A stretch of 64,000 nt of DNA from positions 284,835 through 348,834 of the forward strand of contig JADNRV010000042.1 in the NCBI GenBank assembly GCA_015499995.1, written 5' to 3'. Made by a program: the position numbers and the translations under genes. This stretch comes from Flammula alnicola (taxonomy: Eukaryota; Basidiomycota; Agaricomycetes; Agaricales; Strophariaceae). The notes beneath the pieces were generated by a model. The model had not been told where the DNA came from. It did no database searches and saw nothing but the letters and a program-made list of their open reading frames with translations. Position 1 is the first letter of the stretch. Each line of letters opens with the position of its first letter. Below are positions 1 through 9,681 of this stretch, in pieces.

Positions 1-2427
1 ACTTCGACAAACGTCCAACCAACGATCGCAGCGCAGGTGACGACAACAAGAAAACCACTCACGACATCCGCACTGGGTGCAACGCCCCTCCTCTGAGTGC
101 GCTTACTGATATGCCCCAAGCCTCGCAGACGTCCATGCGCAGAGTGCAGGTACGGTAGGTCTATGGGAGTGTTCGTTCAGCATTCTCATTGGTCTTTGGG
201 TTGGGATGAGTAGGCTCACCTAAAACCGTCCCAGAGTGACATGACTAGAAAGTATGAACCAAAATTAGATACAGAACGTCCAAAAAAATGGGTGTTGAGC
301 TGTGCGCAGCTCCATGCTTGACGTGGCAAGGGAGGGGAAGGCAAAGTAACCAAGTACCTACATCAAATATAGCCTGAACGATTAGAGCCAGAGACATTAT
401 TAGACATACACGCCTTCCACGCCAAGAATAGGAAACGGGAAACGCACAGTTAACCTGACACCAGGCGCGAGCGTATCAACGAGCGCTTCATGGAGCTCCT
501 ACATAAATAGTATAGTTAATTTGTCAGCATTCAACGATAAAAACAAACAGGACTTACGTCGTCAATAATATCTGAATCCGCCTCACCCCTTTGATCATAA
601 TCCACAGGAAATATAACCTCGTCCATCCCATCCGCCTCTTTACCCGATGCGTCGGGTGATTGACCCCCGTGTCCCGAATCTGCGTTATTGACATTCAGCG
701 TCAGCAATTTGGGTTCGTTTGTTGAGAGGAGATGTGCAATATGAATATAGGAATAGTGGATAGGGATAGGATCAAGATATGAATGTGGAAAAAATCAAAA
801 AAAAAGGGAACAAAGGAAGGACGTACAATGAAAAAACAGGGAATCATGCATCTTCGCCCCCTTGACGAGCCACGCCATCGCATTGAACATCTCCTTCCTT
901 GTCGGGCGCACCTGCGTGCTCCCGTGCTCTTCGTCCGTGATGAGTAGGATGTCAGAGGACTGGAATCCGTAGGTCTCTGAGTGCAGCACGCAGGTGTCCG
1001 GATAAAATTAAATATGGGTAGGTTATGTGACAGATGACAGACAGCGGGAAGAAATGAGATGGAAGATGGAGAGAGTGAAAGAGATGGTATACACACTCAT
1101 GAGAAAATCCCGCATATTTCGCGCATCGTTCGCGCATCCCTTCAGCTCATCCTTTTGTCCCACGTAGTTGATCCCGATCTAGATTGCTGGGTGGGTGAGT
1201 ATCTATTCGATTGAGACGATGGAGGAGGCAGGAAATACAAGAAATAGGTCAGAAGAACGCGAGAAGGAGGCTGTGAGGGGGCGGCGACACCTTCACCGTA
1301 CTCAGACGTCGACGCAGACAGCGATACTAAAAGAAGAATGAAGGACGGAATGGAAGACGGAGAATGAAAGATCCGGACACAAGGTACAGAACAAACATAG
1401 AATCAATTAAAGATAGCACAAAATCAACACTCACACACACCGCCTTCCTCCTCCCCGTACATTTGGAGTAGCAGAAATCCGGCGCAGGGGGGAGGACCTT
1501 GAGGTACCGACCGATCTCGTCCAGGTACCCTTTACGCTCTGCGTATTGCAGTAAAGCCTTCGTGGCCGGTGGGAGGTGGAGTCCCTGGAGGAACTGCGAC
1601 TGAAACTGTTGTGGTTGTTGTGAGGCGTGCTGGTGGTCCGCTTGAGATGGAGGTGCACCGTGGGTGCCGCCACCGTTCTGACCGGAATGAGAATGTTGGT
1701 GCGGGTTTGAGTGTGGATCGTAGGATTCTGCATCTTCGTCGTCATCGTCGTCATCGACCTGGGGTTGCTGTGAAGCGTGCTGGTGTACCGCTTGAGATGG
1801 AGGTGCACCGTGGGGGGCGCCACCATTCGGACGGGAGCGAGGATGTCGATGCGGGGTTGAGTGTGGATCGTAGGATTCTGCATCTTCGTTGTCATCGTCG
1901 TCGTCGAACTGGGGTCGGGAGTACTGGGGGTGCTGTGAGGGGTGCTGATTAACCGCTTGGGGTGGAGGGGCACCGTGAGTAGCGCCGCTTGGGCGGGAGC
2001 GAGAGTGCGGGTGGTCGTAGGAGGACCGCACGCGGTCATCGTCATCGCGCCGCCGTGGAGAGTCATAGCCATAGTCCTGAGAGCGAGAACCATGCCCGTG
2101 CCTGTGGGTATATCTATTCGAATACTCATCAGAGCGCCGCCGCCGCGAGCGGTCAGCGTACGAGTCCTGATCCGAGTCCTCATAGCGTCGGGTATCATAA
2201 TGCCTCCCCTGATGAGGCGCACTGTATTGTGAGGGTATGTAGGGCCGTGAGTCTTCGTACTCCGAGTCAGTGTACACCCCTCGGTTATGGGGGTTGGAGT
2301 GCCGACGTGGGCGATCGCCGTAGTCGCGGCTGCGGGGAGAGTCTATGGGTGATTCCGAGCTGTGGTAGTTCGAGCGGTAAGATCCGTCCTGGGAAGGTAC
2401 GGGGGTATCGTATATCGGGGTGACCAT
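1..2427 (-). CDS. MCA1: Type I metacaspase, partial (3' end beyond the left edge)
   Basis: Caspase-like cysteine peptidase (clan CD) that cleaves after Arg/Lys and acts in stress response and protein quality control. The start is the ATG at 2425-2427. A long hydrophilic prodomain (about 310 residues, rich in Arg, Ser, Asp, His and Gln) precedes the p20 domain. After an intron ending near 1179 the p20 opens with IGINYVGQKDELKGCANDAR, continues through GFQSSDILLITDEEHG, and shows the catalytic His as HYSGHGGQ (Tyr codon split by an intron, near 690-840). The catalytic Cys follows in AIFD-SCHSGTVL (about 255-375), then DLPYLHSAHGRLRGLGHIS. Each junction keeps frame with GT-AG ends. The gene leaves the window inside an intron after a PSADV motif, so the p10-like region is missing. 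Both dyad residues are present, so the enzyme is probably active. The prodomain carries an unusual internal repeat (separate entry). Confidence 0.93.
1600..2015 (-). repeat. Three-copy in-frame repeat in the metacaspase prodomain
   Basis: About 45 residues are repeated three times in tandem. Each unit has an HGAPPxQA...QHxSQ stretch. An acidic run ending EDAESYDPHS separates the units. The DNA copies are similar enough to see directly, for example the shared segment around 1705-1735 and 1862-1888. This is a coding minisatellite, and copy number could vary between strains. Confidence 0.85.
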
Positions 2428-3216
2428 CACCGCGCGTGGCGGCGGATAGAACCTGCATCGTCAAGCGAACAAGCAGCCCAGGTGATTAGCTACGATCTAC
2501 TTGTGAGTTGAGCGCCGACGGAAACTGACTGGGGTAGGGGGTCATTTGGCTTCCTGTTGTATGGGCTACGGTCAGTCAGTTGGAATTCAGAGGTAGTGAA
2601 CGTACACTAAAAGCTTGTGACGAGAGAGGTCCAGATTTATGACCTGATTATGGGACATGGTGGTGGTTGAGAGCAAAGAGCTTTCGACAGGCTTTGCGGT
2701 ATTGAACGGCGGACCGTGGGCAAGCCGAGTAAATGCCGTCAGTAACAGGACCAAATAGATGACGTGGTTTCTTTCGGCGCTTCTTGCAACTCTGCTCCCC
2801 ACACCAAATTGGCAACTTGAATGGATCCGCTTCCATGTTCCTGGTCTCAACGCGCTTTTCCATTATCGAATTATCCTAGGCTTTATTGCTGCGTAAATCG
2901 CCTCCCAATCCATGCCAGAAACTAGCAGTCCCTCTCGAGAGAAAACTGCACCCAGTCTTGACCCAGTCAGGCTTGATTCAGTCCATGCAAGTTGTTCTGC
3001 CAGAACTTTGACGCGATCGCTAACGCTTATCTTAGCTTCTGGGTACATACTCTGTGTCTCGCTAGGTTCATTCTTTCAGTCAATCAAACAAAAGCAGCTC
3101 CGCTCTACTAACCGTTAAGCGTTGATTCACAGACACTACAGGAAATATAAAAGCCACTTTCTAATAGTTATATATCTGTCCAGCAGGTCTCCAAGGAGTC
3201 AGATATATCGAACAGG
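2428..3216. other. Intergenic, metacaspase upstream region
   Basis: I see no convincing gene. Short open frames on the minus strand (2587-2863) are Cys/Lys-rich in one frame but have no recognisable domain. The stretch is the likely shared upstream region of the metacaspase and the small gene at 3217, which point away from each other. Confidence 0.5.
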
Positions 3217-3628
3217 ATGACTAAATTCGCTCTTTCCTCGTCCTTTATCTTCGCTGCCATCCCGTGCCTCCTCCTTACCCTCGACGGTGCGGCCTCAAAC
3301 CCACTTCCTCAAGCCACACTTGTCGTTAATCGCTCACCGAGTGAAATTGCACATTCGTACACATTCCCAGCTACCCGTTCTCCTTCAGACGATACTCCAT
3401 TGAAGAATTATCTGACTTTTTGTATCTTTCCTCGACTCTATAGTCCCTTTCTAACAGTGGTCTGCCTCACAGAGAGCCACATTTGCAACCTACTGGAACA
3501 AGATTCGGACGGCAATCTGGAACCACCCGGAAGAAGTTGAAAAGAAGTTGAAGGAGTGGTTCGCCAACCACGAACTCAATTCAGATAATGGAAATCATGC
3601 AAATACAATCTCAAAGACACGCCTTTGA
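3217..3628 (+). CDS. Possible small secreted protein (splice or frame unresolved)
   Basis: An ATG at 3217 opens a clear signal peptide (charged start, then SSFIFAAIPCLLLTL). A Ser/Pro-rich segment follows up to LKNYLTF near 3420. A second coding-like segment from about 3472 reads ATFATYWNKIRTAIWNHPEE and goes on as an amphipathic helix to a TGA at 3626-3628. A plausible intron (donor gtatct at 3421, acceptor cacag) joins the two, but the phase is off by one base at a run of five T. Either the intron differs from my reading or the gene carries a one-base slip. The family looks like a short secreted Agaricomycete protein of unknown role. Confidence 0.4.
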
Positions 3629-3969
3629 GCTCTCGATAATGATAATATCCGTATTTCCTCAGATACACTTTTGTCCCGTTTCTCGTGTCTCGTTACAAAG
3701 GTCGCACTGTCAAAAACTAAATTGGTGCTTTAACCATGAGATCTCCATGAGAACGCATGATGATCAGACTGAGCTCGGCATCTCAAACGCCGTCTGGCGG
3801 CACTTCACTCCTTTATATTGAATTCGAAGGTGTATGAGATAATATCGCGGGACCCTGCGACCCTCCCAAGTTCTTCGTTGTACAACTACTTATTGAATTT
3901 GAACTTTATTCAAAGTCTTCAAGGTCTTTGAAAACCGTCATCCATCCCAATGCCCCTCGTCATATCGCA
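3629..3969. other. Intergenic
   Basis: No supported feature. The sequence is AT-rich between two weak gene candidates. Confidence 0.4.
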
Positions 3970-4690
3970 CTAAGCTCTGATTTTTCCCGCCTTCTTCCCT
4001 CTATTCATATATGCTTCTAGACTCGTCGCGCCCGTGGAGATATCCACCAGGGTGAGGCATGGACAATACCACTGGACATGCCGCAAAATGCGTCGAAACC
4101 CGCCGTCCTCACCCCTCAACGGGAAGTGCAGGACCCAACTTAGTAGAGAATACAAGAACGCGCAAACGTGGAATTATTTATATCACGTCGAAATTCCAAA
4201 TGAACCAATTGTGTTTTTAGTATCGACATTGATGCTGCTTCAATGGAAAGGTTAGAAGCATTTAGGAACTCAAGAAATTTGAGGGAGGGGCCTATGAACT
4301 TGAAAGTTTCGCTGGTCGCCGCAGGATACGGACCGAACGATAAGGAAAGCAGCTGGCCAAGTTCCTCCGAGAATTGTTGCCATTCCTTCCTGCTCCGTCG
4401 CAGTCCATAGTTCCCTGACACGATTGTCCGCCGCTTCAAGCTGATATTGATGAATACAGGAAAAAGGCTAAGTCGTAAGCCCTGTGCACTCGAGGATGAA
4501 CTTCACTCGCCTTCGGTCGTAACGTTCGGCCCAAGCAGCCCCAGATAAATCCTGATTCGTCGTTGGCAGTGCAGGGACTCATGATAAGACAGAGAATCTG
4601 AGAGGTAAACAAGATAATCTCTCAGCCGCCTTTCAAGTTTCGAGAGACAGTAGGCGCTAAGATGGATAGTGGCAGCGATATTAGACAACC
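3970..4690 (-). pseudogene. F-box/LRR-like gene fragment
   Basis: Three minus-strand segments read like the C-terminal part of an F-box/leucine-rich-repeat protein: a helical stretch near 4510-4690, then SLKFLEFLNASNLSIEAAS near 4240-4300, then FRRILRHVQWYCPCLTLVDI near 4040-4100. They lie in different frames separated by stops, and I find no clean introns to join them. No F-box is visible. I read it as a decayed relative of the F-box-like gene immediately downstream, with low certainty. Confidence 0.35.
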
Positions 4691-5001
4691 TGTTATCGAT
4701 GAGAAGTGGGGAGGGAAATAAACGAATCGAACAATGTCATACGAAAAAATTGGGATGGATCAGACCGCGGGAGTGGGAAATTTGTTGCTTCATTTTCCTA
4801 GAATAAAATAATAGTACGTTCAGAGATGGGTAAGGAATAAAAGATAGACATAGGACGGCACAGAGTTTGGATAACTAGTACAATACACGCTCTAATTTAG
4901 CGACGAGTTAAGCTTGTATCACACCCCATGGCTTCTGGAAGATAAATCATATGCAAATCCAAACGGAAAGGAAGGCGTAGTGGAATGTGTAAGATTTAAA
5001 T

Positions 5002-6633
5002 TTAGTGTCTCCTCTTTAATGCTATCAGGTTGTATACTCCTTGCACAAAATCATCGGTGGGAACGGGCGGATACAGCGTGTAGTCCACAGCCATTTCTTT
5101 TTTCGGAAAAGGAGGGGGCGATTTTCCATCAATCGGGTCCTCTATCTCGTGGACAGTGATGGCGGCATGCTGCACAAAGTGACGGATGTTTCCAGTTATT
5201 TGCTGAATCATTGGAAAGTAAAGGGAATTGACTGTCAATTCTGAAAGCATTGGGCGTCCGTTCAACATGCGGGTTTTCAAATAAGTGGGGAGGTTGATGG
5301 TGTTATTAATGTTGAACGCCGTGCATAAAAGTTGCGAGAGTTTCGGAAGAACATGAGGGCCGGATGAGAATAGGACATTCGCGAAATATTCCGGTCCTCC
5401 TCTCCCATAGAGAGTCAGTCTCTCCAAGGACTTGAGAGACGCGATATAATGTGCAGTCTGAAGGTCAGGCAAGCGGTCGATGGAAAAAATAGCCAGAACC
5501 TTGATTGACGACCACCGACTCATGTTAAGTAGTAGTGCACCGCCATCCATGGGTCCAGGAATTGGGTTGTGTGCGGGCGGACCCATTTCCGGACGATCCA
5601 ACAGCACACGGTCCGGAGGACACTTCACCAAGTTTCTCAGAGTCAAACTGGTCAACACAGGAGCATCAATGATCTCCAGCAAGCGGGTGATATGTTCGCC
5701 ACAGGAAAGAACCCCGAGGCGGTCTAGCATAGGTAACTTGACTCTGCGGAGCTGCGAAGTGGATCTGGAGACAGTAGAAAGAGCTTCATAAACAAAAATC
5801 TCCAGAGTGGGAGAAGTAGACTTGAGGACGGCGCGAATATCCTCCAAAGACGGCGGGTCGAAGAGGTCGGTGACTGTCAAGTTCAAAAAAGTTAGGCGCG
5901 TCGGACCCCAGTTCCCCCATTTGACTTTCTCGTCAAAGATGAGAGATGGGATGAGATGGGTATCATATGGGCGCGCAGGGCCTTTGCGTACGATGCGAGC
6001 AATTGAGTGGCAAGAGGGATTATGCAATATAAACTGCTCCAGGTTTGGCATGTCAATATTATACGCGAGGAGTGTAAGCCACTCGTAATCGAATCTCCCA
6101 ATTTCAATGCAAGACAGGGCGAGTTGGCGGATATGGCGCCGGTGCTCTTTAAGGATATCCAACACTTGAGTTCGGTCACCGAAGGCGCCAAAACGATTTT
6201 TCCCGAGAGTGCAGTCGATAACTGTAACCTGTATCAACCTATTGTCGAGAGGAAAAAGGGGGAGCACCATGTTCTGGAATTGCCGCTTCGTCGAATTGCC
6301 ACGGATCCAGATTTTCAGGTTGCCGGTGATATCAACTCTGATAGCGCATTGGCGCCATAGATGACAGGTCTCGCCCGTAGAAATGGGCACGCGTGTATAC
6401 GACGACGTAATACAAGGTCCGTTCAAGCACATACTCTGGCTTGTATATCTAGAAGTAGTCAGCACCGAATGTAACAGAAATTGGTGAGAATGCATTACCG
6501 TGGGGATGATGGGGATGGAGAATATTTGAGAACTGTGTCGACAGAGGCCCTCTCCTTTATACTCATTGATGACTAAACATGGAACAGAAGGAAAGGGAGC
6601 CACCTGAATTGTTTTCTTCCATGAGGGCCACAT
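5002..6633 (-). CDS. F-box/LRR-like protein
   Basis: A long uninterrupted minus-strand frame of about 540 residues with Leu/Ile-rich repeats in its middle and C-terminal parts (such as TSLTLRNLVK, SLERLTLYGRGG and LPKLSQLLCT). It resembles the large Agaricomycete family in which an F-box is followed by a divergent LRR. These proteins act as substrate adaptors of SCF ubiquitin ligases. A GETCHLWRQCAIRV segment near residue 100 corresponds to the end of a typical F-box (Cys...Trp-Arg). The upstream part is poorly conserved, and the frame stays open to about 6730, so the true start may lie in another exon. I used the first ATG at 6631-6633. A possible 50-base intron near 6450-6500 would shift the frame, so the N-terminus is unsure. 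Stop TAA at 5002-5004. Confidence 0.65.
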   Translation of the reverse strand: MWPSWKKTIQVAPFPSVPCLVINEYKGEGLCRHSSQIFSIPIIPTVMHSHQFLLHSVLTTSRYTSQSMCLNGPCITSSYTRVPISTGETCHLWRQCAIRVDITGNLKIWIRGNSTKRQFQNMVLPLFPLDNRLIQVTVIDCTLGKNRFGAFGDRTQVLDILKEHRRHIRQLALSCIEIGRFDYEWLTLLAYNIDMPNLEQFILHNPSCHSIARIVRKGPARPYDTHLIPSLIFDEKVKWGNWGPTRLTFLNLTVTDLFDPPSLEDIRAVLKSTSPTLEIFVYEALSTVSRSTSQLRRVKLPMLDRLGVLSCGEHITRLLEIIDAPVLTSLTLRNLVKCPPDRVLLDRPEMGPPAHNPIPGPMDGGALLLNMSRWSSIKVLAIFSIDRLPDLQTAHYIASLKSLERLTLYGRGGPEYFANVLFSSGPHVLPKLSQLLCTAFNINNTINLPTYLKTRMLNGRPMLSELTVNSLYFPMIQQITGNIRHFVQHAAITVHEIEDPIDGKSPPPFPKKEMAVDYTLYPPVPTDDFVQGVYNLIALKRRH

Positions 6634-6759
6634 TGCTGTGCGCCCTGGGTACAAAATTTGGAGACAATAGGCAGTAAGGCCAAGCGGATGGGCGCAGTCG
6701 ACGGAGTCTAAGCGTAGAGCGTGTGGGCCAATGTTGTAATCCGGCCAACCTCATGCGTA

Positions 6760-7584
6760 GGTACTAGAAGATGCCACGACCAGACGAGACTCCAATCAGC
6801 TCGAGAAATAGTAATGCGAGCATAAAATGATCTCTACAGGGGTTTACTTGGCCTCTTGTTGGCCTGCAAGTCGTCTGAGAACCCTGTAAAAAGAGCTGGA
6901 GCAATTTCAGGTGTCTTGGCATTTCCCACGCGAGACAAAGTTCCTTTTCAGTCACTGTTTTCCACGGAGCTAATTGAGTGTTCTGATTGGCTGGAGGCTT
7001 GCACCTCGCTTTCGGCTAATGGGAAAAGCTGTCCGGGACTGGTGTTGTGGGGAAAACCTCGCCATCTCGCCGCGCCATCACTAGTCAATTAATGAACCAT
7101 CCAACACACCGATGCAAGAACCTACTCAAGGTACCAAGAAGAGCAACACACTTCCCATGTCAGGGACAGATCTTCGACACACTTTCAAGGGTGAAATTCG
7201 ACACATCTGGCGAGGTATGTCGGAGATCGGTCTGATGTGTCGTCCATCCACATCGTCCCGATTTTGGGAGTGTGTCGAATGTCGTCTACCCTGCCCCCGC
7301 CACCAGAGAGGAGGCAGAAGTATCCAAATAAATCCGCAATACTTATCGTGGTAATGGAGGGTAATTTATGTCTACAGTCCGGAGGATACCTTTATGAGAA
7401 TGGGTTCTCAAGTTCTGGGTGATCAAGTTAATTTTAATTTCAATCTACGAAGGCCCTATTTACTTTCTTCGATTCGATCCCATCTATTATGGAATATTTG
7501 TATACACGGTTCTGATATGTTGTCAGTACTAAGTGCCTGTTACATTCAATTGTGAATTTGTAGGCAATGATGGCCCTTCATGCA
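6760..7584. other. Intergenic
   Basis: Only short overlapping open frames in several phases. No recognisable domain, RNA or repeat. Confidence 0.45.
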
Positions 7585-8336
7585 TCATGACTGAGACGGA
7601 AAGAGGAGCTCCCACACGTTATCGACGTCGTTTTCTTCCTTGAATCCGGTCTTAGCATGCGAGATCGTAAGCTTCAAAATATAACTATGAGTTCAAGTTT
7701 TATATCGCGAATTAATTGACAAACCTCCAGGACTTTGAGCGCATTTGGATTTTTCACTGTGCCCGCATTCTTTTGAGCTTCAAGCTGTGTCACAATTTCA
7801 TCCCGTGACTCCACCATTTCCGGGCCATAGGTGAGCAACTGGATGCATGAGCCAATGACGCGGATTTCGGAGGTCGCTGATTTATCAAGGGGGGCGTGAA
7901 GACCTTCCACGATAGGACTCGTTTGGTCCCGGGTCATTGCCAAGCCATACTTGAGCGATAGTCCGGAGAGCAGGGAGGTCATTAGGTATACGTTGTTGGG
8001 GCCGAAAATCCGGTTTTCGCCCTTGAGCTCGTCAGCGTCGAGACCAAGGGTGTGAATGTGTTCGAGTCTTTCCCAGATACACACTCCAAGGCTCGTGCCA
8101 CCAATGATGGGTGCGTCTGGGGAGTCGCGGACTGTTGCCAATGCAAACGCCAATGAATTTGCGCGAGACAGATTCTTTTCGGCGAAGGTGGTGTAGTACG
8201 TCAAAAGATCAACCACTGTATGGTATGTGGGATGCTTCCTAATCAGATTTAGCAACTCCGGAGTTGGATCCGAGAGGGCGAAAGCATTGAGAAAGAGATA
8301 TTCGGAGTTGTCGAAGGCTGGCCCTGCCCAAGCCAT
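7585..8336 (-). CDS. Uncharacterised helical protein, two exons
   Basis: ATG at 8334-8336 (MAWAGPAFDNSEYLF). The frame runs about 200 residues to a donor gtttgt at 7728. An intron ends ctaag near 7656, and exon 2 gives TGFKEENDVDNVWELLF before a TGA at 7585-7587, in frame. The protein is about 225 residues, mostly predicted helix, with no signal peptide, membrane span or metal-binding cluster. I do not recognise the family. A strong TATA element lies about 80 bases upstream of the start, which supports a real transcription unit. Confidence 0.65.
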
Positions 8337-8418
8337 CTTTAATTGGCAAGAAAGCGGTACGAAGATGGAAAGCGCCTATGGATGGGTAAAGCCCGGGGGT
8401 CGTAGGTTGCGCTTCTGG

Positions 8419-8426
8419 TATATATA
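8419..8426 (-). promoter_or_regulatory. TATA box of the 7585-8336 gene
   Basis: Palindromic TATATATA, 83 bases upstream of the ATG, in otherwise mixed sequence. Confidence 0.5.
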
Positions 8427-8429
8427 CCC

Positions 8430-9312
8430 AGATTCCGGATCATTGGAGTCAGGAGGCTGTGCAACCCCATGACAATGGAAGTTAGAACAATCATTCTGGC
8501 GAATTACTGAACGGCGCTTTGGGACGGACCAAATGCTGTGTATACAATCATTATCACACTACTACTATCGCGGATTGCCCACAGTCTAATCATCACAGAT
8601 TGCCCACAGGCTAATCCACGCCACTCACTCTCGCTCCTGATGTTTAACACAGGCTTGAGTGATCTCATGGAACTTACAGAGGGCAGTGTACAAAACATGT
8701 ACATGGCCCTACCCGAGCATAAGCGCCCGTAGTGCCAAACCCCTTCGTTCAGTGTGGCGGGCACTTCAAGTTGAGTGTCGGAAGAATTGAATGAAGGAGC
8801 ATTCTTCCAAAGGTCGAGAAGAGGAAATACAGACAGAATTGAACAACTTCGATGTACCATATCTTTTGGCCGAGGAACAAATTCTTTTTCAGCTGCGCGC
8901 AAGCAACGCGGTGGGGATTGGTTGTGATGTTGACTTCCTGATGCAATGATAACAATGACGATGAGTCTACATAGGCGGCCCCAGAAGGCAACGTTTTCAC
9001 GCCGCAGACTTATTCCTTTGGGCACGGGTGCGTAGGGATCCCGATATTATACCCAGGACTGTGAGGGTTGGATTTGATCCAGTTGGGACTTTCAGGATTG
9101 CCTGCTCAGAACGAGATTGAACAAAGGTCCTATACATAATCTCATCAACAACCTGAAGAAGTATGAAACTATCTTGTGAGGGATAAATTTACAGCATCGT
9201 ATTCATGTAGAACGTGGGCGTAAAAACGATTGCTGCCACGTGCAAATCGACTACCAAGCGCGAAAAGAGGTCTCTGTCAGCATGAACGTCCTTCTTTGCG
9301 GTGCATGACTGT
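8430..9312. other. Intergenic
   Basis: A 173-codon minus-strand frame (8504-9025) lacks a proper ATG start and any recognisable domain, so I leave it unannotated. Nothing else is visible. Confidence 0.4.
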
Positions 9313-9528
9313 CTAGCGAAGTAAAAGCGAAGTAAAAGCGAACGTGGTACTAGAGGAGTAGGTTCCACTAACACCTGCAGATATTAGTGAAAAGAATGAA
9401 TATAGCTGGGGTGTGTAAATACTGTCAGCGACAAAGACAGCGCATCTTTCACCCTCAGCATGACTGTCACCTCTTACGACATCCTCCACCGTCACCGGGA
9501 ATGCTTTTTCTAACAATATATGGACCAT
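9313..9528 (-). CDS. Possible 55-residue mini-gene with one intron
   Basis: ATG at 9526-9528. Exon 1 spans 9423-9528, a 48-base intron (gtattt...ctgcag) spans 9375-9422, and exon 2 spans 9313-9374 to a TAG. The spliced frame is exact and gives about 55 residues ending in a Ser/Thr/Leu-rich tail. A TATATATA element lies about 40 bases upstream. The tail is encoded by an 11-base direct repeat. There is no signal peptide, no CAAX box and no known family. It could be chance, and transcript evidence would decide. Confidence 0.3.
   Translation of the reverse strand: MVHILLEKAFPVTVEDVVRGDSHAEGERCAVFVADSIYTPQLYSFFSLISAGVSGTYSSSTTFAFTSLLLR
9316..9342. repeat. 11-base direct repeat
   Basis: The unit GCGAAGTAAAA occurs twice in tandem with a partial third copy. 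Confidence 0.7.
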
Positions 9529-9565
9529 GAGGTGACAGGTCGACTTCAGCCTACAACAACGCGGG

Positions 9566-9573
9566 TATATATA
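9566..9573 (-). promoter_or_regulatory. TATA-like element
   Basis: TATATATA upstream of the 9313-9528 mini-gene. It could serve that gene if the gene is real. Confidence 0.35.
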
Positions 9574-9681
9574 GTTCCATTATCAGTAGCTCGAGGCAGC
9601 CTATATACAGTGGGTGCCCCGAGTCGAATATAAAATATAATTGTCCAAATATCTCAGTATAGGCGGTCAGCCAATCATTAA

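Noticed and set aside
1569..2423. Long plus-strand open frames (Arg/Gly-rich) opposite the metacaspase prodomain
   Set aside because: They are the antisense reading of the low-complexity, repeated minus-strand coding sequence. The metacaspase frame has clear domains and splicing.
8504..9025. 173-codon minus-strand frame
   Set aside because: It starts at GTG only, and no family or signal is recognisable. Kept only as intergenic.
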